Source: CAZMIL01 sp964566425 (GTDB lineage Bacteria; Patescibacteriota; Microgenomatia; UBA1406; GWC2-37-13). From it: a stretch of 64,000 nucleotides of DNA. The notes beneath the pieces are model-generated. The model had not been told where the DNA came from. It saw only the letters and a program-made list of their open reading frames with translations, and searched no databases. Shown one piece after another: positions 1 through 7,244 of this stretch. Made by a program: the position numbers and the translations under genes. The DNA lies in the NCBI GenBank assembly GCA_964566425.1, contig CAZMIL010000002.1:9799-73798 (forward strand), in the 5' to 3' direction. Numbering within the stretch: the first letter of the stretch is position 1; every line of letters begins with the position of its first letter.

Positions 1-1031
1 GCTTTAAATACATGACAAGTAGCGTGAATTTTAAATTTTTCGGAACTAAATTGATCGCCACCGTTTTGAGCTTTGACAATTTGGCGGAATTTTTCCAAAG
101 CCTTTCCACTGTAGAGAATCTGCTTTGCCTCCTCCTCGCCGTTTTTGTTTATTTTCGCATCTCTAAAACAAATATCTAGTAATTTACCTGCTAAGCGGAG
201 AGCTTTTGCCTCAAGCGCCAGAGGTCTTTCCTTTTTTTGCTCAAGAATATAAAGAACATCTAAAGCTTCTAGGGCCGGACCTATCCCATTTCCGGCGGGC
301 TCCAAAGATTGATTAATATCGGTTACAATTTTGATTCCAAATTTTTTACCCAATTCTTTAAATTTGTAAGCAATTTTTTCCGCATCGTCGAAATGCTTGA
401 TTTTCATCGTATTGCCTACGGGGATATCCAAAACTAAGTGGTTAGTGGAAACGGAAATTTTTTTAGCCATAATTGAGACAATTACTTTATCAAAGGACTC
501 AAAAGAAATCTCTTCTTCGATATTGATGATTACATCGTCAGCAGGAGCTATTCCTAAATGTCCTCCCCAGACAATACACCCACCGGTTTTATCAACAATT
601 TTTTTAATCTGTTGAATTTTGAAGGTAACGTTAGCTAGGACCTCCATGACATCTGCCGTTCCTGCTGGCGACGTTATCGCCCGCGAAGAAGTCTTGGGAA
701 TGGTAAAACCGGCAGAAGCAACGATGGGGACAATGATCATTGTTGTTCTAGTTCCGGCGACACCGCCAGTAGAGTGTTTATCTGCAACAATTCCTTTAAA
801 ATGAAGTTTTTCTCCTGTTTCAACCATCGCTTTGGTAAAGTAATAAAGTTCCTGCGGTGAAAACCCTTCTTTGAAAGAAGAGGCAACGAAATATGTAGTT
901 AAGACTTTACTCAGCTTTTCATCAGCGATTTCTTTCATCAGATTAAAAATTTCCTTATAGGTTAATTTTTTGCCAAGAAGTTTCTTCTGGATACTTTTGA
1001 TTGCTCTTTCTCGATCAATATCTTTTTCCAT
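1..1031 (-). CDS. deoA: AMP phosphorylase / thymidine phosphorylase family protein, 3' end beyond the window
   Basis: Nucleoside (monophosphate) phosphorylase; AMP phosphorylases release adenine from AMP to give ribose 1,5-bisphosphate, which can feed a type III RuBisCO route known in archaea and some CPR bacteria. The reverse-strand translation has the glycine-rich phosphate-binding stretch KHSTGGVAGTRTT, then PKTSSRAITSPAGTADVME and GCIVWGGHLGIAPADD, closer to archaeal AMP phosphorylases (GNRTT type) than to bacterial DeoA (GDKTS type). The start ATG at 1031 lies 4 nt after the murJ stop, and an in-frame TAG lies 11 codons upstream, so the roughly 80-residue N-terminal domain usual in AMP phosphorylases is absent. 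The gene is cut at base 1. No RuBisCO or isomerase gene is visible, so the substrate is inferred. Confidence 0.85.
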   Translation of the reverse strand, partial: MEKDIDRERAIKSIQKKLLGKKLTYKEIFNLMKEIADEKLSKVLTTYFVASSFKEGFSPQELYYFTKAMVETGEKLHFKGIVADKHSTGGVAGTRTTMIIVPIVASAGFTIPKTSSRAITSPAGTADVMEVLANVTFKIQQIKKIVDKTGGCIVWGGHLGIAPADDVIINIEEEISFESFDKVIVSIMAKKISVSTNHLVLDIPVGNTMKIKHFDDAEKIAYKFKELGKKFGIKIVTDINQSLEPAGNGIGPALEALDVLYILEQKKERPLALEAKALRLAGKLLDICFRDAKINKNGEEEAKQILYSGKALEKFRQIVKAQNGGDQFSSEKFKIHATCHVFK

Positions 1032-1035
1032 ATAT

Positions 1036-2664
1036 TTATTCAACCTCTGTATAAATTTCAACTACTTTCTTACGGTAGGCTTTGGCTTTGTGAAGAACAC
1101 GATAAATTATTCTGAATTCTCTAATCTCAAATAGCCAGGCTAGATAAAGAAAAAGACTTAAATAAGAGAGACCACCGATTAACAAGAGGAAGAAAACATT
1201 TATCGTGCGGGAAGTATCTAAGATTAAGCCATCGAGCACTCTCATTTCCCACCAGACGAAAAAGGAAGCAACAAACGTCGCCAAGACAATTTTCAGCGAC
1301 TCTCTGACCAAAAAAGTGTTATCGAGACCGTTTAATCTTTTAGTTAGAATAATATGAAGAAGAATGACGTTGAATAAAATTGAGGTCGAGAAGGAAGCTC
1401 CCAAAGACCATACAGGTAGTTTAAGGACAAAAATAAAGATCAGGCTCAAGATTGTGTTGAGGAGAATAGATAAAACGCTGATGATAAACGGCGTTTTACT
1501 ATCCAAAAAAGCAAAATAACATCGCGTCAAGAAATAATAGACTGAGTGAAAAGGAATTGAGAGAGCGAAATAGGAAAGAGTGATTGCAGTTTGGACAGTG
1601 GCATTCCAGTCGAATTTTTGACCGCCGAAGAACAAACGAATGAGCGGTGTGCGGGCAAAGACAAAAAAACTCATAATCGGAATTGTTAAAAATAGCATAC
1701 TGACAATAGATTCTATTATCAATTGCTTGAACTCTTCAATCTTTTTTTCCTGAAAAACTGTGGAGAGATATGGCAGTGATGCTTGACCGAAAGCTACTCC
1801 GATCACTGAAACAGGCAGAAGTTGCAGATGTTGCGCTAAATAAAAAACTGTGTAAGCCCCTGAACCTAGCATACTAGTCAAAACAAGGTCGATTGTGGCA
1901 TCAATTTGACTGGTGATGACCGTAATAACTCTGGGAACAATTAAATGAAAGAATTCTCTAACTCCTTTTGTAATTTTAAGAAATGGCTTATAGATAAAGT
2001 CAGAAGAAGAGAGGAGAGGGAGTTGAAGGAGAAAAAGAGTTAAGGCTCCACCTGCGACACCGAGCACCGGAGCTAAAAGACCAAAGCTGGAAGTGAAGAA
2101 AATCGTAGCCAAAATAATAACTACGTTATAAGCGATCGGGGCTAAAGAAGAAATGATAAAAGTTTTATTGGCTTGACCGATCCCAGTCAAAAAATTGGCA
2201 AAAACTAATAGGGGAAGTTGGGAAACTAATAAGATACGGGAAAAATAAATTACAAGATCGATTTTTTCCTTAGAAAACCCCGGAGCAGTTAAAGGAATGA
2301 GCGTATCGGCAAAAATAAAGATAACTACAATTATTGCGAAAAAAACTAGGGAGATGAGATTAATAATCGAAGAAATATTTTCGTTAAGTTCCTGTTTATT
2401 CTTCTGATATTTTATAAAGATAGGAATAAAGGAAGAAGTAATTGCGCCAGTAATCAATATTTCAAAGACCAGATCAGGAATTCGGAAGGAGGCAAAAAAA
2501 ATATCCAGCTGTCCAGGATTAAAATAGCCTGCCATTATCCTATAGCGTAAGAAGCCAAAAAAGCGGGAAATGATAATCATTATTCCGACAATAGTAGCTG
2601 AAGAGAAGATCGAAGTTTGTTTGCTTAGAATCAATCTTTTAGTGCCTAGAAATAATTTATTCAT
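1036..2664 (-). CDS. murJ: Lipid II flippase MurJ (MviN, MOP superfamily)
   Basis: Integral membrane protein that moves lipid-linked peptidoglycan precursor (lipid II) to the outer face of the cytoplasmic membrane. The 542 aa protein shows about 14 hydrophobic segments and typical MurJ stretches: SRFFGFLRYRIMAGYF near the N-terminus, the ITSSFIPIF region around residue 77, and VIGVAFGQASLPYLS in the middle. Length is usual for the family. It is divergent to mraZ across a 53 bp intergenic region and is followed 4 nt later by the phosphorylase gene. Its position beside the dcw cluster supports the MurJ role over a generic polysaccharide flippase. Confidence 0.92.
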   Translation of the reverse strand: MNKLFLGTKRLILSKQTSIFSSATIVGIMIIISRFFGFLRYRIMAGYFNPGQLDIFFASFRIPDLVFEILITGAITSSFIPIFIKYQKNKQELNENISSIINLISLVFFAIIVVIFIFADTLIPLTAPGFSKEKIDLVIYFSRILLVSQLPLLVFANFLTGIGQANKTFIISSLAPIAYNVVIILATIFFTSSFGLLAPVLGVAGGALTLFLLQLPLLSSSDFIYKPFLKITKGVREFFHLIVPRVITVITSQIDATIDLVLTSMLGSGAYTVFYLAQHLQLLPVSVIGVAFGQASLPYLSTVFQEKKIEEFKQLIIESIVSMLFLTIPIMSFFVFARTPLIRLFFGGQKFDWNATVQTAITLSYFALSIPFHSVYYFLTRCYFAFLDSKTPFIISVLSILLNTILSLIFIFVLKLPVWSLGASFSTSILFNVILLHIILTKRLNGLDNTFLVRESLKIVLATFVASFFVWWEMRVLDGLILDTSRTINVFFLLLIGGLSYLSLFLYLAWLFEIREFRIIYRVLHKAKAYRKKVVEIYTEVE

Positions 2665-2680
2665 AATTTGCTTTTACCTC

Positions 2681-2732
2681 TTGACAATAGGCAAAATATG
2701 GCGTTAAATGGTTATATATGGTGTTTTTTGGT
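2681..2732 (+). promoter_or_regulatory. mraZ promoter with putative MraZ operator
   Basis: A consensus -35 TTGACA (2681-2686) is followed after 17 bp by TTAAAT (2704-2709), ending 8 nt before the mraZ ATG, so the transcript should start at or within two bases of the start codon. Overlaying it are four TGG triplets at exactly 10 bp intervals (2699, 2709, 2719, 2729), the last two inside mraZ. Known MraZ operators are TGG-containing boxes repeated every 10 bp, so this is a plausible autoregulatory site. The promoter is read from sequence; binding is inferred. Confidence 0.65.
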
Positions 2733-3113
2733 GAATATTTAGTTTCATTTTCTGCCCCCGGGCGCATCGTTTTACCAAAGAAAATTCGCGATCTTCTCAA
2801 AGGTAACATCTTTATTTTAACAAAAGGTTTTGATTTTTGTTTAGCTGGTTACGATAAAGATGGTTGGGAAGATAAAGCTAAAGATTTGCTGCAGGTTTCC
2901 TTATTAGAACAAGACAATCTTCAAAAGCGCAGATTTATTTTTTCTTCAACAGTTTACATGGATGTAGATGATCAGGGGCGTTTTGTCGTGCCTAAGAGCT
3001 TGTTGACATATGCAAAATTGACTAATAAAGCGATGATTGTCGGTATAGGCGACCACTTTGAAATTTGGAGGCCTGAGGTATGGGAAAAATATCAGCGAGG
3101 AAGCAAAAATTGA
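2718..3113 (+). CDS. mraZ: Transcriptional regulator MraZ
   Basis: DNA-binding regulator, usually the first gene of the dcw cluster, which represses or tunes its own operon. The 131 aa sequence contains two SpoVT/AbrB-like repeats with the typical signatures: GEYLVSFSAPGRIVLPKKIR near the N-terminus and DVDDQGRFVVPKSLL in the second half. ATG at 2718 gives the expected MxFxGEY start. There is no Shine-Dalgarno sequence; the -10 box ends 8 nt upstream, suggesting a leaderless message. A small basic ORF overlaps its last 34 nt. Confidence 0.95.
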   Translation: MVFFGEYLVSFSAPGRIVLPKKIRDLLKGNIFILTKGFDFCLAGYDKDGWEDKAKDLLQVSLLEQDNLQKRRFIFSSTVYMDVDDQGRFVVPKSLLTYAKLTNKAMIVGIGDHFEIWRPEVWEKYQRGSKN

Positions 3114-3205
3114 GGAGTAAGCTGACGCGTCATAATCTATCGGTTTTGAAAAAAGCCTTAAGCGTCAAGTTGAACTTTAAAACATTGCCTCTGAACTATA
3201 ACTGA
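3080..3205 (+). CDS. Small basic protein (41 aa) between mraZ and rsmH, candidate
   Basis: A 41-codon ORF starting MGKISARKQ and ending PLNYN. GGAGG at 3067-3071 lies 8 nt before its ATG. It begins inside the 3' end of mraZ in another frame, and its TGA (3203-3205) shares a base with the rsmH ATG (3205-3207), a TGATG junction typical of translational coupling; rsmH has no SD of its own. The predicted product has 11 Lys/Arg and no Asp or Glu and lacks a membrane segment. I recognise no family. It could be a real nucleic-acid-binding microprotein or a leader whose translation delivers ribosomes to rsmH. Confidence 0.6.
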   Translation: MGKISARKQKLRSKLTRHNLSVLKKALSVKLNFKTLPLNYN

Positions 3206-4029
3206 TGCACGTACCGGTTTTACTTAAAGAGGCTGTAATAGGCTTAGGAGTAAAGGAAAAAGGTCTGTATATTGATGCGACCGCAGGCGAGGGTGGGCAC
3301 CTTAAAAAAATACTAGAAAAAGGCGGGAGAGTCTTAGGGATAGATCTCGATGAGATGCAAATAGCCAAGCTCAAAAAAAAACTCAAAAAAGGAAGTTTGA
3401 GCTTAGTCGTAGGAAATTTTGCTGACATTGAGAGAATTGCAAAAGAGCATGCTTTTTTTCCGGTTGACGGTATTTTGCTCGACTTAGGTCTGTCTTATGG
3501 ACAATTAAAAACAGCAAAAAGAGGACTTTCTTATCGGCAAGAAAAGGAACCATTAGATATGAGATTGAGCTTGAAATTCAAGAGTACAGCAGCGGAGTTA
3601 ATTAATAAATTGAGTAGAGAGGAGCTCTATGAAATCTTGGTTAAAAATTCTGAAGAAATCAATTCTCGGGCAATTACTGACGCTATTGTTCGCACCCGTC
3701 GCGTGAAACCTATAATAACAGTTGGTGAATTAACGGAAATAATTAAGAGAGTATTGGCTAGGAAAGATGAGGCCGTTTATGCACGGGTTTGGCAAGCATT
3801 AAGAATCGAGGTAAATTCGGAATTTGACAATTTGCGAAAAGGTTTGACAGGTTCTTTAAATTTAATAAATGAGAGAGGTCGGATTGCTGTGATAACCTTT
3901 CATTCGCTCGAAGACAGAATAGTTAAACATTTTATCAAAGAGAAAAGATTAACGGAGATTAGTAAGGTCAAAGGCGATCAAAGGCTTGAGTTTGCCAGGT
4001 CGGCAATTCTAAGAGTCTTTGCTAAATAA
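3205..4029 (+). CDS. rsmH: 16S rRNA (cytosine(1402)-N(4))-methyltransferase RsmH
   Basis: SAM-dependent enzyme that methylates N4 of C1402 in the 16S rRNA decoding centre. The protein begins MHVPVLLKEAVIGL and carries the SAM-binding DATAGEGGH loop (about residues 23-32), GILLDLGLSYGQL, the LDMRLS segment and the RsmH signature ITFHSLEDRIVKHF near the C-terminus. At 274 aa it is shorter than the usual 300-315, mainly at the C-terminal end. The start is tied by a one-base overlap to the upstream 41-codon ORF. It keeps the conserved mraZ-rsmH order of dcw clusters. Confidence 0.95.
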   Translation: MHVPVLLKEAVIGLGVKEKGLYIDATAGEGGHLKKILEKGGRVLGIDLDEMQIAKLKKKLKKGSLSLVVGNFADIERIAKEHAFFPVDGILLDLGLSYGQLKTAKRGLSYRQEKEPLDMRLSLKFKSTAAELINKLSREELYEILVKNSEEINSRAITDAIVRTRRVKPIITVGELTEIIKRVLARKDEAVYARVWQALRIEVNSEFDNLRKGLTGSLNLINERGRIAVITFHSLEDRIVKHFIKEKRLTEISKVKGDQRLEFARSAILRVFAK

Positions 4030-4032
4030 TTT

Positions 4033-4308
4033 ATGAAAAAAACATTGAAATTGCTTATCGGTCTATCCTTCCTGGGCTTGATTATTGCAAATATCTTTAT
4101 TTTTGTTTCTGAAATGAATTTGGGACAACAAGTGAGCTATTTCGAACAGGAAACAGGACGTTTACACAAACAAAACCTTGTTTTACAGCAAAAGGCCTAT
4201 GCTGCCGACTCGTTGCAGTATGCGGCTTCGGTGGCCGCCAAACTAAATTTTGCCCAAAAAGCTGAACCTTATTTTCTTGAAAACTTGGGCTTTGCTTTGA
4301 GAAAATGA
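4033..4308 (+). CDS. ftsL: FtsL-like septum formation protein
   Basis: A 91 aa bitopic membrane protein: a short Lys-rich cytoplasmic tail, one transmembrane helix (about residues 7-26), then a stretch of heptad-like leucines and glutamines (about 30-62). This is the architecture of FtsL/DivIC, the divisome component that with FtsQ/DivIB activates FtsWI. Sequence similarity in this family is always weak, so the call rests on architecture and on its place between rsmH and ftsI, where ftsL normally lies. Three nt separate it from both neighbours' coding ends. Confidence 0.7.
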   Translation: MKKTLKLLIGLSFLGLIIANIFIFVSEMNLGQQVSYFEQETGRLHKQNLVLQQKAYAADSLQYAASVAAKLNFAQKAEPYFLENLGFALRK

Positions 4309-4311
4309 GCT

Positions 4312-5973
4312 ATGACCAAGCTCAGGTTAATTTTTATCGGTTTCGTTGTAGTTTTTATTTTAATTATTGTTAAGCTTTTTTATCTTCAAGTCATTGCTCC
4401 TTTTAGTTCTGCGGATACAAATTATCTCAACTATAGCAAAATTATTCCTCAGCGCGGTCTCATCTTAGATCGCAACGGAAACCCCTTAGTCTTAGATCAA
4501 CCATCTTTTCAACTTTATGTGGAACCTAAAAAGATTAAAGATAAGCAAACAACGATCAAGGGGATAGATGAAGTTTTGGGGATTGGTGAGGCGACTCTTG
4601 AGGCGAGAATCGATCTGAGCAAAGATTGGGTGGCAATTCAGTCAGGATTGACAGAAGATCAAAAGAATCAGCTTACCAGTCTGAAAATTGCCGGAATAGG
4701 TTTTAACGATAGTTCTAAAAGATATTATCCTGAAGCTTCATTAGCAGCTCATCTTCTAGGCTTTGTCGGTAAAAATGTTCGGGGCGATAATGTTGGCTAT
4801 TTTGGGGTTGAAGGATATTATGATCAAGATTTGTCCGGTCTGACTGGCTTTGTGCAGACAGAGAGAGATTTGCTTGGGCGGCCTATATTATTAGGTAACC
4901 AGGAGAAAATTGCTTCTGCAAACGGACGCAATCTTATTTTGACTATTGATAACTCTGTTCAGAAAATTATCAAAACAAAACTGAATGAAGGACTAGAGAA
5001 ATATAAGGCTAAATCTGGCTGCATTATTGTTGCTGATCCGAAAACTCTGGAGATCCTAGCTTTAGATTGTCTCCCAGATTTTGATCCCGACAGATATTAT
5101 CAGTTTAGCCAGGATATTTTTAAAGATCAGGCGATTTCTTCGCTTTATGAGCCAGGATCGACTTTCAAGCCGATGATAATGGCTGCAGCTATTAACGAGG
5201 GCAAGGTTAAACCAGATGATCTTTATAATGAAAAAGGGCCGGTACAAATCGGGGAATATAAAATTCAAACTTGGGATAACAAGTATAGCGGGAAAATAAC
5301 GATGACTGAGATTTTGGAGAAATCTTCCAATGTCGGAATGACCTATGTCGGACAAAAATTAGGCAACGATAATCTTTTTAATTATCTTAATAAGTATGGT
5401 TTTGGCCAACCTACTGATATTGATTTACAAGGTGAGGTAGGTGGCTATCTTCGTCCTAAAAAGCAATGGTATCCAATTGATTTTGCTACTGTCACTTTTG
5501 GTCAAGGGATTGCAGTTACGCCTATCCAGATGATCAAGGCTTTTTCTTCCTTGATTAATGGTGGTTTTTTACTTCAACCCCACGTAGTTAAAGAGATCGA
5601 TTCAGGTCTTGAGAAAAAACAAGTTGAGCCGGTTGTTGAAGGCAGAATAATCAGTCAAAAAACATCTGAGACGATAAAAAAAATGCTTGAAGCTACTGTT
5701 GAGCGTGGAGAATACAAATGGAATATTCCAAACGGCTATAAGATTGGTGGTAAAACGGGAACAGCACAAATTCCAATTAAAGGCTATTATGACCCTTCAA
5801 AAACGATTGCTTCTTTCATAGGTTTTGCGCCAGTAAACGACCCGAAATTTATAGCTTTAGTCGTCCTCAATCAACCTGGAACATCAATTTACGGCTCAGA
5901 GACGGCCGCCCCAATCTTTTTCGACATAGCAAAAGAGCTCTTTGTTTACTATAATATTGCACCACAACAATAA
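4312..5973 (+). CDS. ftsI: Penicillin-binding protein, septal transpeptidase FtsI (PBP2/3 class B)
   Basis: Cross-links peptide stems of newly made septal peptidoglycan. One N-terminal membrane anchor (about residues 5-25) is followed by a dimerisation domain starting at PQRGLILDRNGNPL and a transpeptidase domain with all three active-site motifs: S283-T-F-K, S338-S-N and K481-T-G-T. At 553 aa it is usual for class B PBPs, with no PASTA repeats. It stands 3 nt after the ftsL-like gene and 2 nt before murE, within one operon. It could serve elongation as well, since no second class B PBP is seen here. Confidence 0.93.
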   Translation: MTKLRLIFIGFVVVFILIIVKLFYLQVIAPFSSADTNYLNYSKIIPQRGLILDRNGNPLVLDQPSFQLYVEPKKIKDKQTTIKGIDEVLGIGEATLEARIDLSKDWVAIQSGLTEDQKNQLTSLKIAGIGFNDSSKRYYPEASLAAHLLGFVGKNVRGDNVGYFGVEGYYDQDLSGLTGFVQTERDLLGRPILLGNQEKIASANGRNLILTIDNSVQKIIKTKLNEGLEKYKAKSGCIIVADPKTLEILALDCLPDFDPDRYYQFSQDIFKDQAISSLYEPGSTFKPMIMAAAINEGKVKPDDLYNEKGPVQIGEYKIQTWDNKYSGKITMTEILEKSSNVGMTYVGQKLGNDNLFNYLNKYGFGQPTDIDLQGEVGGYLRPKKQWYPIDFATVTFGQGIAVTPIQMIKAFSSLINGGFLLQPHVVKEIDSGLEKKQVEPVVEGRIISQKTSETIKKMLEATVERGEYKWNIPNGYKIGGKTGTAQIPIKGYYDPSKTIASFIGFAPVNDPKFIALVVLNQPGTSIYGSETAAPIFFDIAKELFVYYNIAPQQ

Positions 5974-5975
5974 AA

Positions 5976-7220
5976 ATGTTCGAACGCTTTAAAAGAAGTA
6001 TCCAGCCTTTCATTAATATTTATCACCTTTTTAAGGCTGTTATTGCCAATTTTTGGTACGGTTTTCCCAGCAAAAAATTAAAAATAATCGGTGTGACTGG
6101 AACAGATGGGAAAACTACGACCACACATTTAATCTATTACCTTCTTAAATTAGCAGGAAAGAAAGTCTCAATGATCTCGAGCATTTATGCACAGGTTGGT
6201 GATGAAGAGTATAGTACAGGTTTACATGTGACGACTCCTGACTCGTGGTTGCTGCAAAAACTGCTTAAACAATCGGTTCTCAAGGGTGATGAATATTTTA
6301 TTTTAGAAACAACTTCCCATGGATTAGATCAAAACAGAAATTGGGGAATAAGGTACGAGATAAGTTTAATTACTAATATTACTTCTGAGCATCTTGATTA
6401 TCATAAAACATACGCCAAGTATGTTCGGGCCAAGGCAGAGCTCCTCTTAGCTTCGAAAATTGTTTTAGTTAATCGTGATGACGCTTCCTTTGATTTCCTG
6501 CAGAAAATATTGAAGCAGAAGCGCAAAAAGTTCCTTACTTATGGTTTGCTGGGAAAGGCAGATTTTAGCTTCAATTCACAAAAAGAAATCGATCAAACTA
6601 TAACAGATTATAACAATTATAACTATCTTGCTGCGTATGCGGTTGCGGAATTATTGAAATTACCCCCTACAACGGTCAAAGATGCCCTCAAATCGTTCAG
6701 ATTGCCCACGGGGAGATTTGAAATCATCTATGACAAGGATTTTAAGGTGATCATTGATTTTGCGCATACACCAAATTCAATCTACAAACTTTTGGAGGCA
6801 GTCTCTAAAGAAAAACCAGAAAGGGGGAAAATAATTCACGTTTTCGGTTCTGCTGGCCTGCGTGACCGACGTAAACGGCCGGCTATGGGGGCGGCCAGCG
6901 GCAAATTTGCCGATATTGTCATCTTGACAGAAGAAGATTACCGGACAGAGAATCCTGACAAGATCTGTGTAGAAATTGCTGTCGGCCTGCAACGTAAGGG
7001 GTTTAAGGAAACCAGTCCTAAATTCGTGGTAGCACACCCTAGGATTTATGCGATTATCATCAATCGTCGCAAAGCAATCGCTAAAGCAATCGGTGTTGCC
7101 AAAAAAGGCGATATCGTTGTCCTCACCGGCAAAAGTCATGAACAGAGTCTTGCTCGAGGTAAAAAAGAATATCCTTGGGACGAGAAGAGAACGGTGGAAC
7201 AAATTTTGCATAATCGTTAG
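5976..7220 (+). CDS. murE: MurE-type UDP-MurNAc-tripeptide synthetase lacking the N-terminal domain
   Basis: ATP-dependent ligase expected to add the third amino acid of the peptidoglycan stem. The P-loop GTDGKTTT is at about residues 42-49, where canonical MurE has it near 110, so the UDP-MurNAc-binding N-terminal domain is missing; a short hydrophobic/aromatic segment (YHLFKAVIANFWYGF) stands in its place. The central-domain SSHA-like motif (TTSHGLD) and the C-terminal domain are present. Where meso-DAP enzymes have DNPR, this protein reads EDYR (about 317-320), so the third residue cannot be predicted with confidence. The gene lies in the normal place between ftsI and the next ligase. Confidence 0.85.
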   Translation: MFERFKRSIQPFINIYHLFKAVIANFWYGFPSKKLKIIGVTGTDGKTTTTHLIYYLLKLAGKKVSMISSIYAQVGDEEYSTGLHVTTPDSWLLQKLLKQSVLKGDEYFILETTSHGLDQNRNWGIRYEISLITNITSEHLDYHKTYAKYVRAKAELLLASKIVLVNRDDASFDFLQKILKQKRKKFLTYGLLGKADFSFNSQKEIDQTITDYNNYNYLAAYAVAELLKLPPTTVKDALKSFRLPTGRFEIIYDKDFKVIIDFAHTPNSIYKLLEAVSKEKPERGKIIHVFGSAGLRDRRKRPAMGAASGKFADIVILTEEDYRTENPDKICVEIAVGLQRKGFKETSPKFVVAHPRIYAIIINRRKAIAKAIGVAKKGDIVVLTGKSHEQSLARGKKEYPWDEKRTVEQILHNR

Positions 7221-7244
7221 TGCCGCAGAAGTTTATCACCAACT

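Noticed and set aside
6777..7211. Long reverse frame (144 aa) inside murE, and a similar one at 13242-13604 inside the lipase-like gene
   Set aside because: Both lie fully antisense to well-supported coding regions, show no family motifs and no promoter or SD.
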